Origin: Phycisphaerae bacterium
Lineage (GTDB): Bacteria > Planctomycetota > Phycisphaerae > UBA1845
Assembly (NCBI GenBank): GCA_024102815.1
Contig: JAGFJJ010000005.1
Location: 167,363 to 231,362 of the forward strand
Reading direction: 5' to 3'
DNA: 64,000 nt
The stretch's first letter is position 1, and every line of letters starts with the position of its first letter. The notes beneath the pieces are model-generated. The model was not told where the DNA came from. It was given only the letters and a program-made list of their open reading frames with translations, and did no database searches. Below are positions 43,543 to 52,203 of this stretch, in pieces. A program made the translations under genes and the position numbers.

Positions 43543-45558
43543 ATGTCCATCGCCAGGGCTTTGCTCCATTCATCACTGGTATCCGCCGTTCTTGGCTTGG
43601 GATTCCGCTTGCCGATCGCGCGTGCGGGATCAGATCCAATTGTCCAGACCCCGGCCGGTCAGGGTCCTTTTTCTTCGACACCGATTACCGACCCGGCATG
43701 GACCTGCTGTCTGCCGAGCGGAACCTGCGTGGCCGATCCCGCCGAGTGCGGCGCCGAAAACCCCGTGCCCGTTTCGGACTGCCTGCACTGCGTCCCGCCG
43801 GGAGACGATTGCTGGGAGATGGCGTGCGGAAGAACGTCCTACGATTTCGACTTTATTAACTCGGATTTCTTTGAACCCGGCTCGAACTTTTTCCACGGCC
43901 GTGTCGAGTTTCGAAGCGACTCCCAGTCGGGACCCGGCGTGCGAATTCGGCGGGTAGAGGGCATGGCTCTCGATCAACCCGGGGATTCAGCCGAGATTCC
44001 GATTGAAGCCGTATCGCTTGACCTGGTCAGTTGTCAGCCGATCGAAGTCATGACCAACGGCCAGCCGCAGCTTTGGGACGTTCGTCTGACACTTGCGCTG
44101 TGCAGCGAATGGCCTGGAAATCTAGGGACGATGGTCGTGCGAAAGTCCGATCCGGGCGGCGGCCGTTTTGACCTCGAAATCTGGTTCTGTCCGACGTTTA
44201 CGTTTACGCGCGTAGCCGAGCCTCACGACCAAAGGATTCTAGATGACTTGGATTGGCTGAATCTGGGTACACCGCCAAGTGGGGCGCCGTGGGTGCACGA
44301 GGCTCTGGTACCCACGTCCACCCCTTGCCCATCTGCGAATTTCGTGCCCGGAGTCAATGGCGACCCGCCGCCAGTTTGCACGGCAGCGGCGCAGTGCTGC
44401 GAGGAGACGGCCTATATTCCGTGGTTCTATTTCAGTAGGGGCATTCTGTTCGTTCCCCAGCCGGTCTGTGCGCCGTGTGAGTGTGGTGCTTGCTGTGACG
44501 GCTCCGTGGGATCCTGCACCGAGGTGGTTGGGACAACGCAGGACAGTGCCGAAACGGTCTGCCTGAGTCTCGGTGGGCTGTACAAAGGAGCAGGCTCAAG
44601 TTGTGTTGACACGGACTTGGACGGCATCCCAGATGTCCAGGAGACCAAGGCAAGTTGCACTTGGGTGCAGCCGGGAGATTACGACCTCTGCGACGCGCCG
44701 ACTGATCCGAGGAATCCCGATACCGACGGCGACGGTCGGAATGACTTCGAGGAACTGATAAGCGGCTTGGTCAGCCCTTGCATATCCGAGGACCAATTCT
44801 CAACCCCGCGGGCTGTGACTACCTACCCGCATGGCACACCCAAGCAGCGTTACATCAGCTTCAAGCCGGATTTGGCGAGCGTGGCCTTGGGGTTTCGCGT
44901 GAAGGACTTGGCCACGGGTTCGCAGTACTACATCAGTACTCCGCGTACCACCCCGGTCGCCGTCGTCGGGCAAGGGCTGACGTTCCTCGTCTCGGACGCA
45001 GCACCTCCCATCAGCAACTGGACGTCTCTCGCGGTCATTCATGTTGGCGGGTGCATGATCGCACCGGGCGACAACGCCGATTTCATTGCGGGCCGTTCTT
45101 ATGAAATCCGCGCGACGGCCGAAGGCGTGGTCTTCTCCGCGCCGCTTACGGTACTCACCGCCGCGCGACCGACGACGGCCAACGCCCGCTTCTGGGGCGA
45201 TGTGGTGGGCGTGTTCTCCGCAGGCGGTGACGGGGGCACGACCCCGCCCACACCGGCGAATTCGTGGACGCCGCCCAATCGCGCGGTGAGCGGGTTCGAC
45301 ATTTCGGCGACCTTGCAGGCGGCCTCGTCGGCCTCGACCGCGCCGCACTTCACCTGGACGGACATCAACCCCGAACTGACCGACCGGGTAACCATCGGCC
45401 CGGACGTGCTTCGCGTCGTGAACGCCTTCAGCGTGGGTACGGGCAAAGAATTCTATCCGTTCGCCTTTCCGCAGACGCCGACGCCGATCCACGGCCCGAC
45501 CCCGCCGAATCCGGCGCTGTGTCCGCCACCGCCGCTCATGAGCCAGCTCAACCCGTAA
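43543..45558 (+). CDS. Secreted cysteine-rich protein with calcium-type DGDG repeats, copy 2
   Basis: The 671-residue protein is a paralogue of the copy at 41215-43260, similar along its whole length, with the same signal peptide (M-S-I-A-R-A-L-L-H-S-S), the same W-T-C-C-L-P-S-G-T-C module, the A-C-C-D-G-S-V-G-S-C module, D-T-D-L-D-G-I-P-D and D-T-D-G-D-G-R-N-D. It is ten residues shorter. The last third, including S-G-F-D-I-S-A-T-L-Q-A-A-S-S-A, is nearly identical between copies, whereas the middle has drifted, which may reflect recent local gene conversion or selection for variety. ATG 43543 matches the start of copy 1. Function unknown; probably a surface or secreted protein. Confidence 0.8.
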   Translation: MSIARALLHSSLVSAVLGLGFRLPIARAGSDPIVQTPAGQGPFSSTPITDPAWTCCLPSGTCVADPAECGAENPVPVSDCLHCVPPGDDCWEMACGRTSYDFDFINSDFFEPGSNFFHGRVEFRSDSQSGPGVRIRRVEGMALDQPGDSAEIPIEAVSLDLVSCQPIEVMTNGQPQLWDVRLTLALCSEWPGNLGTMVVRKSDPGGGRFDLEIWFCPTFTFTRVAEPHDQRILDDLDWLNLGTPPSGAPWVHEALVPTSTPCPSANFVPGVNGDPPPVCTAAAQCCEETAYIPWFYFSRGILFVPQPVCAPCECGACCDGSVGSCTEVVGTTQDSAETVCLSLGGLYKGAGSSCVDTDLDGIPDVQETKASCTWVQPGDYDLCDAPTDPRNPDTDGDGRNDFEELISGLVSPCISEDQFSTPRAVTTYPHGTPKQRYISFKPDLASVALGFRVKDLATGSQYYISTPRTTPVAVVGQGLTFLVSDAAPPISNWTSLAVIHVGGCMIAPGDNADFIAGRSYEIRATAEGVVFSAPLTVLTAARPTTANARFWGDVVGVFSAGGDGGTTPPTPANSWTPPNRAVSGFDISATLQAASSASTAPHFTWTDINPELTDRVTIGPDVLRVVNAFSVGTGKEFYPFAFPQTPTPIHGPTPPNPALCPPPPLMSQLNP

Positions 45559-45568
45559 GGCGTAGGGC

Positions 45569-45582
45569 GCGTCCCCTGACGC
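45569..45582 (+). repeat. Dispersed palindrome, copy 3 (GCGTC-CCCT-GACGC)
   Basis: The same stem and CCCT loop as the other two copies, 10 bases after the copy-2 stop. AGGGCGCGTCCCCTGACGC differs by one base from the 19-base core. Confidence 0.55.
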
Positions 45583-45698
45583 ACCTCTTCTGAATCCCAT
45601 CTATGCAGGGCGTGCGATTCGCGCGCAACAGCCGCCGCCCTGTACAACGCCTCTCGATTCCGTCACGATCACGTTTATCAAATAGACGGACCTGCTTT

Positions 45699-47102
45699 AT
45701 GGACCCCGACGCCAATGCAGCTCGCTCCTCCACCGCCTCGCCCGAAGTGGCCGGCCGCGACATGTTTTCGCGTGGGGGCGGTATGCAACTGGGCGGGACC
45801 GGTCTCTCGTTGGCCGCCAACTTCCGTTGGATGTTCGCCGGGAACATCGTCAACGCTCTCTGCCAGTGGGGCATGCTCGCCGCCCTCGCCCGACTGGCCG
45901 ACAAAGCCTCCGTCGGCCACTTCGTTCTGGGCATGTCCATCGCCGCGCCGATCCTGGCCTTGACCATGCTCCAGCTCCGCAGCGTGCTCGTGACCGACGC
46001 TCGGGACGAGTACGCCTTCGCCGACTACTTCGGCAACCGCATCCTCTGGACCGCCGCCGCCCTGGTCGCCATTGTCGCGATCGCCGTTCCCGCCTCGCCG
46101 GATGCATCCGCACTGTGGATCGTCATCTTCGTCGGTGTCGCGCGATGCTCTGAGAGTCTCTCCGACATCGTTCGCGGTTTGTTTCAGCGCCGCGAGCGGA
46201 TGGACCTCAGCGGCATCAGCCTGATGCTCAAGGGCCTGGTCGGGCTGGCGGTGTTGATTCTTGCCGTCCGGCTGACGGGGAACGTGCCGATCGGCGTCGC
46301 CACGATGGCACTGTCCGGGTATGCGATCTACCAGCTCTACGACATGCGGCGTGCACATGGACTGGTGCGCCGCGACCCGGACGGCGAATCCACACGCCTG
46401 TCGCCGCGCTTCCACTGGCCGGTCGTTCAAAGGCTGACTGTCGTGGCGTTTCCGTTGGGGATCGTCATGGCGTTGATCACGCTCCAGGCCAACATCCCCC
46501 GATATTTCCTTCAACTCTTCGCCGGCAGCGCGGCCTTGGGTTACTTCGGCGCCATCGTTTATCCCATGATGGCCGGGATCATGGTCACGACAGCGCTGGG
46601 GCAGGCGGCCTCGCCCCGGCTCGCGGTACATTACTTGAGCGACCGCACCGCGTTCTTGCGATTGCTTGTCCGCATGTGCGCCTTGTCTGCGGCACTCGGC
46701 GTTTTGCTGATTCTCGGCGTGCTGGTGGCGGGCGACTGGGTACTCTGGCTCATCTACGGCCCAGACTACACGGCCTACCACGCCGAATTTCTCGTGGTTT
46801 CCATCGCCATGGCCGTGCAGCTTGTGGGCAGCTGCTTGGGATTTGGGCTGACTGCCGCGCGTCATTTCCGGTCACAAGCCGTGCTGAGCGCCTTGGCGTG
46901 CCTGGTAACGACGATTGCCTCGCTCGCGCTCATTCCCGATCGCGGCGTGATGGGCGCCGCCTGGGCCGTCGTGGCCACCTCCCTGTCCATGACCGTGGGA
47001 TTCGCCTTTGTGATTGTCTTCGCCCTCCGCCGCCCAGCATTGCCGTTGGCTCCCGGTCCCGGTTCAGCCTCCAACGCTGAGCCCCATGACCTGTTTCAGT
47101 AA
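45699..47102 (+). CDS. Polysaccharide flippase-like membrane protein (MOP/Wzx type)
   Basis: The 467-residue protein has about 12 hydrophobic spans and the general layout of oligosaccharide flippases: F-R-W-M-F-A-G-N-I-V-N-A near the N-terminus, a central G-Y-A-I-Y-Q-L-Y, and M-A-G-I-M-V-T-T-A-L-G-Q-A-A-S-P-R-L, followed by L-I-Y-G-P-D-Y-T, typical of the Wzx/MurJ-like superfamily. It would flip a lipid-linked glycan across the inner membrane. No glycosyltransferase gene is next to it, so the substrate is unknown. ATG 45699 is chosen; upstream in-frame codons run into the palindromic repeat region and have no protein character. Confidence 0.82.
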   Translation: MDPDANAARSSTASPEVAGRDMFSRGGGMQLGGTGLSLAANFRWMFAGNIVNALCQWGMLAALARLADKASVGHFVLGMSIAAPILALTMLQLRSVLVTDARDEYAFADYFGNRILWTAAALVAIVAIAVPASPDASALWIVIFVGVARCSESLSDIVRGLFQRRERMDLSGISLMLKGLVGLAVLILAVRLTGNVPIGVATMALSGYAIYQLYDMRRAHGLVRRDPDGESTRLSPRFHWPVVQRLTVVAFPLGIVMALITLQANIPRYFLQLFAGSAALGYFGAIVYPMMAGIMVTTALGQAASPRLAVHYLSDRTAFLRLLVRMCALSAALGVLLILGVLVAGDWVLWLIYGPDYTAYHAEFLVVSIAMAVQLVGSCLGFGLTAARHFRSQAVLSALACLVTTIASLALIPDRGVMGAAWAVVATSLSMTVGFAFVIVFALRRPALPLAPGPGSASNAEPHDLFQ

Positions 47103-47529
47103 TTTGCCCGCCGCAATCAGAGCGTTCGCCAAGGAGTTCCGTCATTGCGAATTCTCGAATGCCGTTTGCGACTCCTCAGTGCGTCAAATGGCGCAAATAC
47201 AGCGCGGGTGGACGCATGCCGTTTCTTCGCGTCGAGTGACCGCGGCCGGCTTGTTAGCGTCCGCCATCACCCCGTTACCGCCTTATGCGCAATCGATGTT
47301 GTTGTAACTCGCTTGCTCTAAGACTGTTATGTGCGACGGGTCACTGGCCAAACAGATCGAACGCGGGAAACTCGCGTTTCCAGGTCCGTAAGGCACGCCG
47401 CGTGCTCTGTCTTCCTGAGGCTCTTGTTCGGGCCAAACGGGAGGAGAAGCGTGAGGCGTAGTTCGTCCTCACGACCGGGCTATTCTTCCCATTTTAACAA
47501 TCAACCCTCTTTCTCAGGGACATCGGGCT
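47103..47529 (+). other. Intergenic stretch before the cytochrome c assembly genes, no gene seen
   Basis: About 427 bases with stop codons in every frame and no RNA gene recognised. Two small inverted repeats occur: AACGCG (47360-47365) with CGCGTT (47373-47378), and GCACGC with GCGTGC near 47393-47404. It should contain the promoter of the ResB-to-HemB run, but I could not assign one. Confidence 0.4.
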
Positions 47530-49464
47530 ATGTCCATCCATTACGAAGGTGTTTTCCGGCGAGGGCTGAAGGTCGTTGGCTCCTTGTGGTTCGCGGCCGT
47601 GCTGCTTGTCATGCTCATGCTGGCGATGGCCTGTGCCACGATTTTTGAGTCGGCCAACGGCACTCCGCAGGCTAAGTTCGCGTTCTACCAGGCGCCGTGG
47701 TTTCAGGCGCTACTGCTGCTGTTTGCGGTCAACGTGACCGCGGCCGCGTTGGTGCGCTTCCCATATTCTCGAAAGCACGTGGGTTTCTTGCTGACGCACG
47801 CAGGACTGGTCATCACCGTTCTGGGTGCCTGGATCACGTATCAATTCGCTGTTGATGCCAACCTGGGACTGGTTGAGGGAGAAGCTTCGCGCAAAGTCAT
47901 GCTGCGCGACGTTGATACATTGACCCTGACCAATCGCGAGACGGGCGCCTCGCAATCCGTCGACTTGGTAAGCCGGGATTTTCACGCGTTTGACAAAGTC
48001 CAGAACCCCAGCATGCCAGCACTGGCATTGGGCGATGTGACCGTCGGCGTCGATACGTACCTTCCCAACAGCACCAAAACGGAGACATTGAAAAACGACA
48101 ACCCGCGCTTTAATCCGGCGGTCCTTGTTGAGCTCGACGGAGGCGATCAGGCAGGGCATTCGCACGGCGAACAGCAGACCTGGCTGCTGGCAAACCAGGC
48201 GAAAATGCTGGGGATGCGCCCGGCGGCGTTTCGAGTGATGAGCAGCCGTGCGGAATGGGATCGCGTTCGCCAACCTGCCGCCTCGTCCGGCGAAGGGGCT
48301 GATGGCGTTGTGCATGTTGCGCTCGGCGATGTTTCTTACGACATTGCCCTGGCTGAAGCACTGACGGGCAAGGTGTCCGTCGGCGAGACCCCGTATAGCG
48401 TTCAAGTGCTGCGGTACCTGCCGCACGCCAACGTTGGGCCGAACAACACGCTCATCAACGTCTCGGATCGACCGGAAAATCCCGCCATCATACTTGAGCT
48501 TACCGGTCCGAAGGGGACTGAAGAGCGCAAGGCGTTCGCCAATTTCCCCGATTTCGCCTCGATGCACGGGGACAGCGCCGCGCCGGAGGTCAAAATCACG
48601 TTCTCTGCCCCATCGGGGGCAAGTGACGCCGGAACGACACCGATCGAGATCATTGCCGGACCGGATGGTGAAATGGTCGCGCGGTTCACGCCGGAGAGCG
48701 GACCGGCCACCGTGCGCGATATTGCGCTCAACGAACCGATCGTAACTCCCTGGCCGGGAACGCGGATAGTCGTTCGGGAGTACTATCCGAACGCGCGCCG
48801 GGATACGGAAGTGACCCAACTCGACGCTTCCCCCAACAGCGGTGTGGTCCGACCGGCTCTGGAACTGGCCATTTCGCGGGGGTCGGATCGCTCTACGATG
48901 TGGATCCAGAAGTACGACAATCCCAAGCCGTTCACCGTGGACGGCGTCACGTACGACGTGACATACACAAACAAGGAAATCGATCTCGGATTCACGGTCC
49001 GTCTGGACAAGTTCACCATCGGCTTCTATCCGGGCGGCCGTCGTCCGCGCTCCTTTGAGAGTCGAATTACGATTCTCGACCCTGCTGCCGGCGGCGAGCA
49101 GGCCCGCGTGGTGAGCATGAATCATCCGACGACGTATGGCGGCTATTCGTTTTTCCAGTCGAGCTACCGGATGGACCGTGGCCGTACGGCCAGCTTTCTC
49201 AGCGTGTCCCGCGATCCGGGACAGTTGGTCGTGTACCTCGGCTATCTCAGCACGTTCGTGGGCATGATCGTGGTTCTCGTGCAGCGCATGTCGGTCCGAA
49301 AGCAGCAAGGGCGTTCGCTGCCGATTGGGATTGGCGTCTGCGAGAGCGGAGAGGCGGTGGGAGAATCCGGTGGACGACGTCTGATGTCCGCGCCGGTTCC
49401 CCAAGGTAACGGAAAGGCTGCGGGCACGCGCCGCGGACCGGTAACGTCGGATCGGGGCATTTGA
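47530..49464 (+). CDS. Cytochrome c biogenesis protein ResB (System II)
   Basis: ResB (Ccs1) works with CcsA to carry heme to apocytochrome c outside the inner membrane. The 644-residue protein has three spans near the N-terminus (about 18-38, 55-75, 85-105, the third with H-V-G-F-L-L-T-H-A-G-L), a large extracytoplasmic domain and a last span near 590-610 (L-V-V-Y-L-G-Y-L-S-T-F-V-G-M-I). The pre-span segment M-N-H-P-T-T-Y-G-G-Y-S-F-F-Q-S matches the conserved block before the last span of ResB. The C-terminus is Gly/Ser-rich and longer than usual. The next gene, CcsA, starts 29 bases later. Confidence 0.88.
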   Translation: MSIHYEGVFRRGLKVVGSLWFAAVLLVMLMLAMACATIFESANGTPQAKFAFYQAPWFQALLLLFAVNVTAAALVRFPYSRKHVGFLLTHAGLVITVLGAWITYQFAVDANLGLVEGEASRKVMLRDVDTLTLTNRETGASQSVDLVSRDFHAFDKVQNPSMPALALGDVTVGVDTYLPNSTKTETLKNDNPRFNPAVLVELDGGDQAGHSHGEQQTWLLANQAKMLGMRPAAFRVMSSRAEWDRVRQPAASSGEGADGVVHVALGDVSYDIALAEALTGKVSVGETPYSVQVLRYLPHANVGPNNTLINVSDRPENPAIILELTGPKGTEERKAFANFPDFASMHGDSAAPEVKITFSAPSGASDAGTTPIEIIAGPDGEMVARFTPESGPATVRDIALNEPIVTPWPGTRIVVREYYPNARRDTEVTQLDASPNSGVVRPALELAISRGSDRSTMWIQKYDNPKPFTVDGVTYDVTYTNKEIDLGFTVRLDKFTIGFYPGGRRPRSFESRITILDPAAGGEQARVVSMNHPTTYGGYSFFQSSYRMDRGRTASFLSVSRDPGQLVVYLGYLSTFVGMIVVLVQRMSVRKQQGRSLPIGIGVCESGEAVGESGGRRLMSAPVPQGNGKAAGTRRGPVTSDRGI

Positions 49465-49493
49465 GACGGCATTGCCGCAAGAGAGAACTTCTC

Positions 49494-51290
49494 ATGATTC
49501 GGTTGTTTGCGATTCTGATGGCTGCCACCGTTGTGGCACTGCCCGCGCGGGGGACGGAGCTCCCCCAGTCGATCGATCCGGCGCCGCTAAAGAAGATGGT
49601 GGTGCAGTTCGACGGCCGCTGGCCTCCTCTGGACACGCTGGCCCGCGACGTGGTGGAGGACGTCACCGGCGAGACATACTTCCGGGGGAGGGCTCCCGTG
49701 GTCGTTCTTCTTGCGTGGACGTTTGATCCGCGAGGCTGGATGACCGAGCCGCTCATTCCCATTCACAACGCCGAGCTCCGCGCGGCACTCAAGCTGCCCG
49801 CGGATAAAGAGGTTTTTTCGTTTGCCGAGCTTGCCGGTCATGACCCCTTGATGCAGGTGATCCGCGAGGCCGCGGCACTTCCGGAAGGGCAGAAACTTGA
49901 TCCGCTGCAATCCAAGGGTGTAGACATCAATGGCAAGCTGATGACGCTCCAGAGCGTATTCCAAGGTGGGCTTATCCGTCCCATTCCCAATCCGGAGGAT
50001 GCGGGAGGAGTATGGTCACCGATCGGCGCGGGAGACGGTCCGTTGGCAGCGGAGTGGGGTGCGGTGCGCTCCGCGTTTCTTGCCGACGATGCTTCGGCAT
50101 TCGCCAACGCGGCCCAGGCGCTGACCAGCAAGATCGCGGCGATGCCTGCTGCGTATCGTCCCCCGCCGTCCAAAATCAGCACCGAGCTTCATTACAACGA
50201 GTTGCGACCGTTCCGGACGGCATGGATCGTGATGGTGGCCGGCGCGGTGCTGTCTGCCATAGCGATGTTCGTGCGGAGGCGGTGGTTCGATGTGATTGCG
50301 GTCGTCGGGATGCTTGCGGGTTTCGGGCTACTGACTTACGGACTATCCCTTCGGTGGACGATTGCGGGGCGCATCCCTGCGGCAAACATGTTTGAATCCC
50401 TGCTCTTTCTGAGCTGGGGCATGGGTGCGTTCGCCATCGTTGCGATGATCGTGCAACGGCAGCGGATCGTGCCGCTCACGGCCTCGGCGATGGGGGCGCT
50501 GGCCTTGGCCCTGGCAGATGTGCTTCCCCTGGATCATTTTGTGCGACCGGTGCCGCCGGTGCTGATGGACACGATGTGGATGTCGATTCACGTGCCCACC
50601 ATCATGGTCTCGTACTCGGTGTTGGCGCTCGGCGTGCTGTTCGCGCATCTGCTCGTCGTGGCAAAGGCCGTGGCCCCGAACCGGTCGCGGCTCATCGGCC
50701 GGATCGACGCGATGCACTACTGGTACATTCACGTCGGGGCGATCCTGCTATTTGTCGGCATTGTTACGGGCAGCATGTGGGCCGCCTCGTCCTGGGGGCG
50801 GTATTGGGGCTGGGATCCCAAAGAGGTCTGGTCGCTGGTGGCGCTGCTTGGCTACCTGGCGATCATGCACGTGCGCATCGACAAGGAACAGATTCCTGCC
50901 TGGGCATACGTGGTCGGCGTTCTGCTGATGGCCGCATTGTTTACAATCGTGGTATTCAAGCTGGGGCCCGCGAGTCCGATGGCGGTGCTGGGCCTGGCCG
51001 GCGCGGCTGGAGCGATGATGCTGTTCGTTTTCGCACAGGGAATCTTTGCAACGGCGGTGAAGAGCATCGTCTGCTTCTGGCTGATCGTGATGACCTATGT
51101 CGGCGTCAACTACGTGCTGGGCATTGGTCTGCATAGTTACGGTTTCGGGACGGGAGCGATGGGGCGCTGGATGATGCTGATCGGCGGCGTCGATCTGGCG
51201 TTTGTCGCATTGTTTTCGGGAGTGTATCTGATCCGCCGCGCTGGGACGGCCACCGGTGAAGGCCACGTCGCGAGGCTTGCACCGGCATGA
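49494..51290 (+). CDS. Cytochrome c assembly protein CcsA/ResC-like
   Basis: CcsA holds heme at the membrane and, with ResB, attaches it to cytochrome c. The 598-residue protein has a signal peptide and an unusual N-terminal extracytoplasmic region of about 220 residues, then about 11 spans. The family hallmark is the tryptophan-rich W-G-R-Y-W-G-W-D-P-K-E-V-W-S near residue 440. Conserved histidines lie in S-I-H-V-P-T-I-M and W-Y-I-H-V-G-A-I-L-L before it. A separate N-terminal domain like this is more typical of the fused CcsBA/ResBC proteins, so here the fusion may have been split. ATG 49494 is chosen. Confidence 0.9.
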   Translation: MIRLFAILMAATVVALPARGTELPQSIDPAPLKKMVVQFDGRWPPLDTLARDVVEDVTGETYFRGRAPVVVLLAWTFDPRGWMTEPLIPIHNAELRAALKLPADKEVFSFAELAGHDPLMQVIREAAALPEGQKLDPLQSKGVDINGKLMTLQSVFQGGLIRPIPNPEDAGGVWSPIGAGDGPLAAEWGAVRSAFLADDASAFANAAQALTSKIAAMPAAYRPPPSKISTELHYNELRPFRTAWIVMVAGAVLSAIAMFVRRRWFDVIAVVGMLAGFGLLTYGLSLRWTIAGRIPAANMFESLLFLSWGMGAFAIVAMIVQRQRIVPLTASAMGALALALADVLPLDHFVRPVPPVLMDTMWMSIHVPTIMVSYSVLALGVLFAHLLVVAKAVAPNRSRLIGRIDAMHYWYIHVGAILLFVGIVTGSMWAASSWGRYWGWDPKEVWSLVALLGYLAIMHVRIDKEQIPAWAYVVGVLLMAALFTIVVFKLGPASPMAVLGLAGAAGAMMLFVFAQGIFATAVKSIVCFWLIVMTYVGVNYVLGIGLHSYGFGTGAMGRWMMLIGGVDLAFVALFSGVYLIRRAGTATGEGHVARLAPA

Positions 51291-51497
51291 CCGCAGAGGG
51301 TCGCTTCCCGATGTGTTTCCGCTGGAACACGGTTTGCAGTGGGTTCCGGTGGGCCAGAAGGCCGGAACGCGGCGCTTTGCCGCACCGTGCGTAATATCCA
51401 GCAGTCAGGCTCGTTTTCGGACGCCCGGCCAGTTCGGGGAAGGAATTGCGGTAGCAGGCATTGCCACCAGCGTTTGATCGACGAAAATGGAGAAAGG

Positions 51498-52049
51498 GTG
51501 CCGCTGGAAGCGATGAGCGTGATCTCGACAGTTTCCCGTCTGTTCTCCAGATCGTTGACCTGGCGCGTCTTCTGGGGGGCGATGATCCTCGCGCACGCCG
51601 AAGCGCTGGTCAGCGTTTGGCGCGGGCTGATTGAGTCGGGGCCCACAACGTCGACGATCGGCGGGTGCGTGGCGGTTTCGCTTTCGGTTCTGTTCTTTGC
51701 GATCAAGCTGAGTCATCCCGATTGGCTTCACATCCGCGGAGATCGCCGCGGATGGGTGGCGGTGTTCCTGGTGCTCTCGCTGATCCACGCGCATTGCCTG
51801 CCCACCTCGGCCGACGCACCCCCGGAAATGACCGCGTTCGCAGTGCTGACGGCGTCGGCCGTTGGCGGAACGCTATTGGTTCTCGAACTCGCCAAGCGCT
51901 CATCCAAGGGGCGGCGCGGTCTGGACGTACCGTCTTCTCTGCTTGCGCCCTGTGTTGACTGGGTCCGCAATCGACTCCTTGATGATCGTCCGACCTGCCG
52001 CGTTCTCGCTCTCCACGCTTTTTCCCTGCGCGCGCCCCCCTCTTGTTGA
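51498..52049 (+). CDS. Small membrane protein between CcsA and HemHA, unknown
   Basis: The 183-residue protein has four hydrophobic spans at about residues 20-40, 52-72, 83-103 and 108-132, and a cysteine-containing C-terminus. Nothing in it matches a family I know. Start choice: GTG 51498 has GGAG 5 bases upstream; ATG 51513 is the alternative. Its position between the CcsA gene (207 bases before) and the HemH-HemA gene (154 bases after), on the same strand, suggests a part in heme handling or cytochrome c assembly, which is inference only. Confidence 0.6.
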   Translation: MPLEAMSVISTVSRLFSRSLTWRVFWGAMILAHAEALVSVWRGLIESGPTTSTIGGCVAVSLSVLFFAIKLSHPDWLHIRGDRRGWVAVFLVLSLIHAHCLPTSADAPPEMTAFAVLTASAVGGTLLVLELAKRSSKGRRGLDVPSSLLAPCVDWVRNRLLDDRPTCRVLALHAFSLRAPPSC

Positions 52050-52203
52050 CGGGAATTCCGTCGGGCTCTGCCGGATGGGGTTGTTCCATTTTCCGTCCGG
52101 GTATCCGGAGCAATCTCAAGCCCTTTCAACGTGATGGTTCGTGCCGGCCGTGCGGGTCTTCGACCCGGCGGGATCGGGGCACGTCGCAGGACAAGAAAGA
52201 GAC

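Larger units (their letters stand above)
43353..45617 (+). repeat. Tandem duplication, copy 2
   Basis: The second unit runs from the CII-like fragment through the second secreted gene to its palindrome and the shared downstream sequence (ends G-C-G-T-G-C-G-A, 45610-45617). The 5' flank is almost unchanged for about 115 bases, then the two copies diverge in the leader and in the middle of the coding region. Confidence 0.9.

Noticed and set aside
45678..46865. 395-codon frame on the minus strand over the flippase-like gene
   Set aside because: Its composition is very polar (His/Gln/Arg) and it is antisense to a clear 12-span membrane protein.
47710..49404. 564-codon frame on the minus strand over resB
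   Set aside because: Antisense to resB with no family motif.
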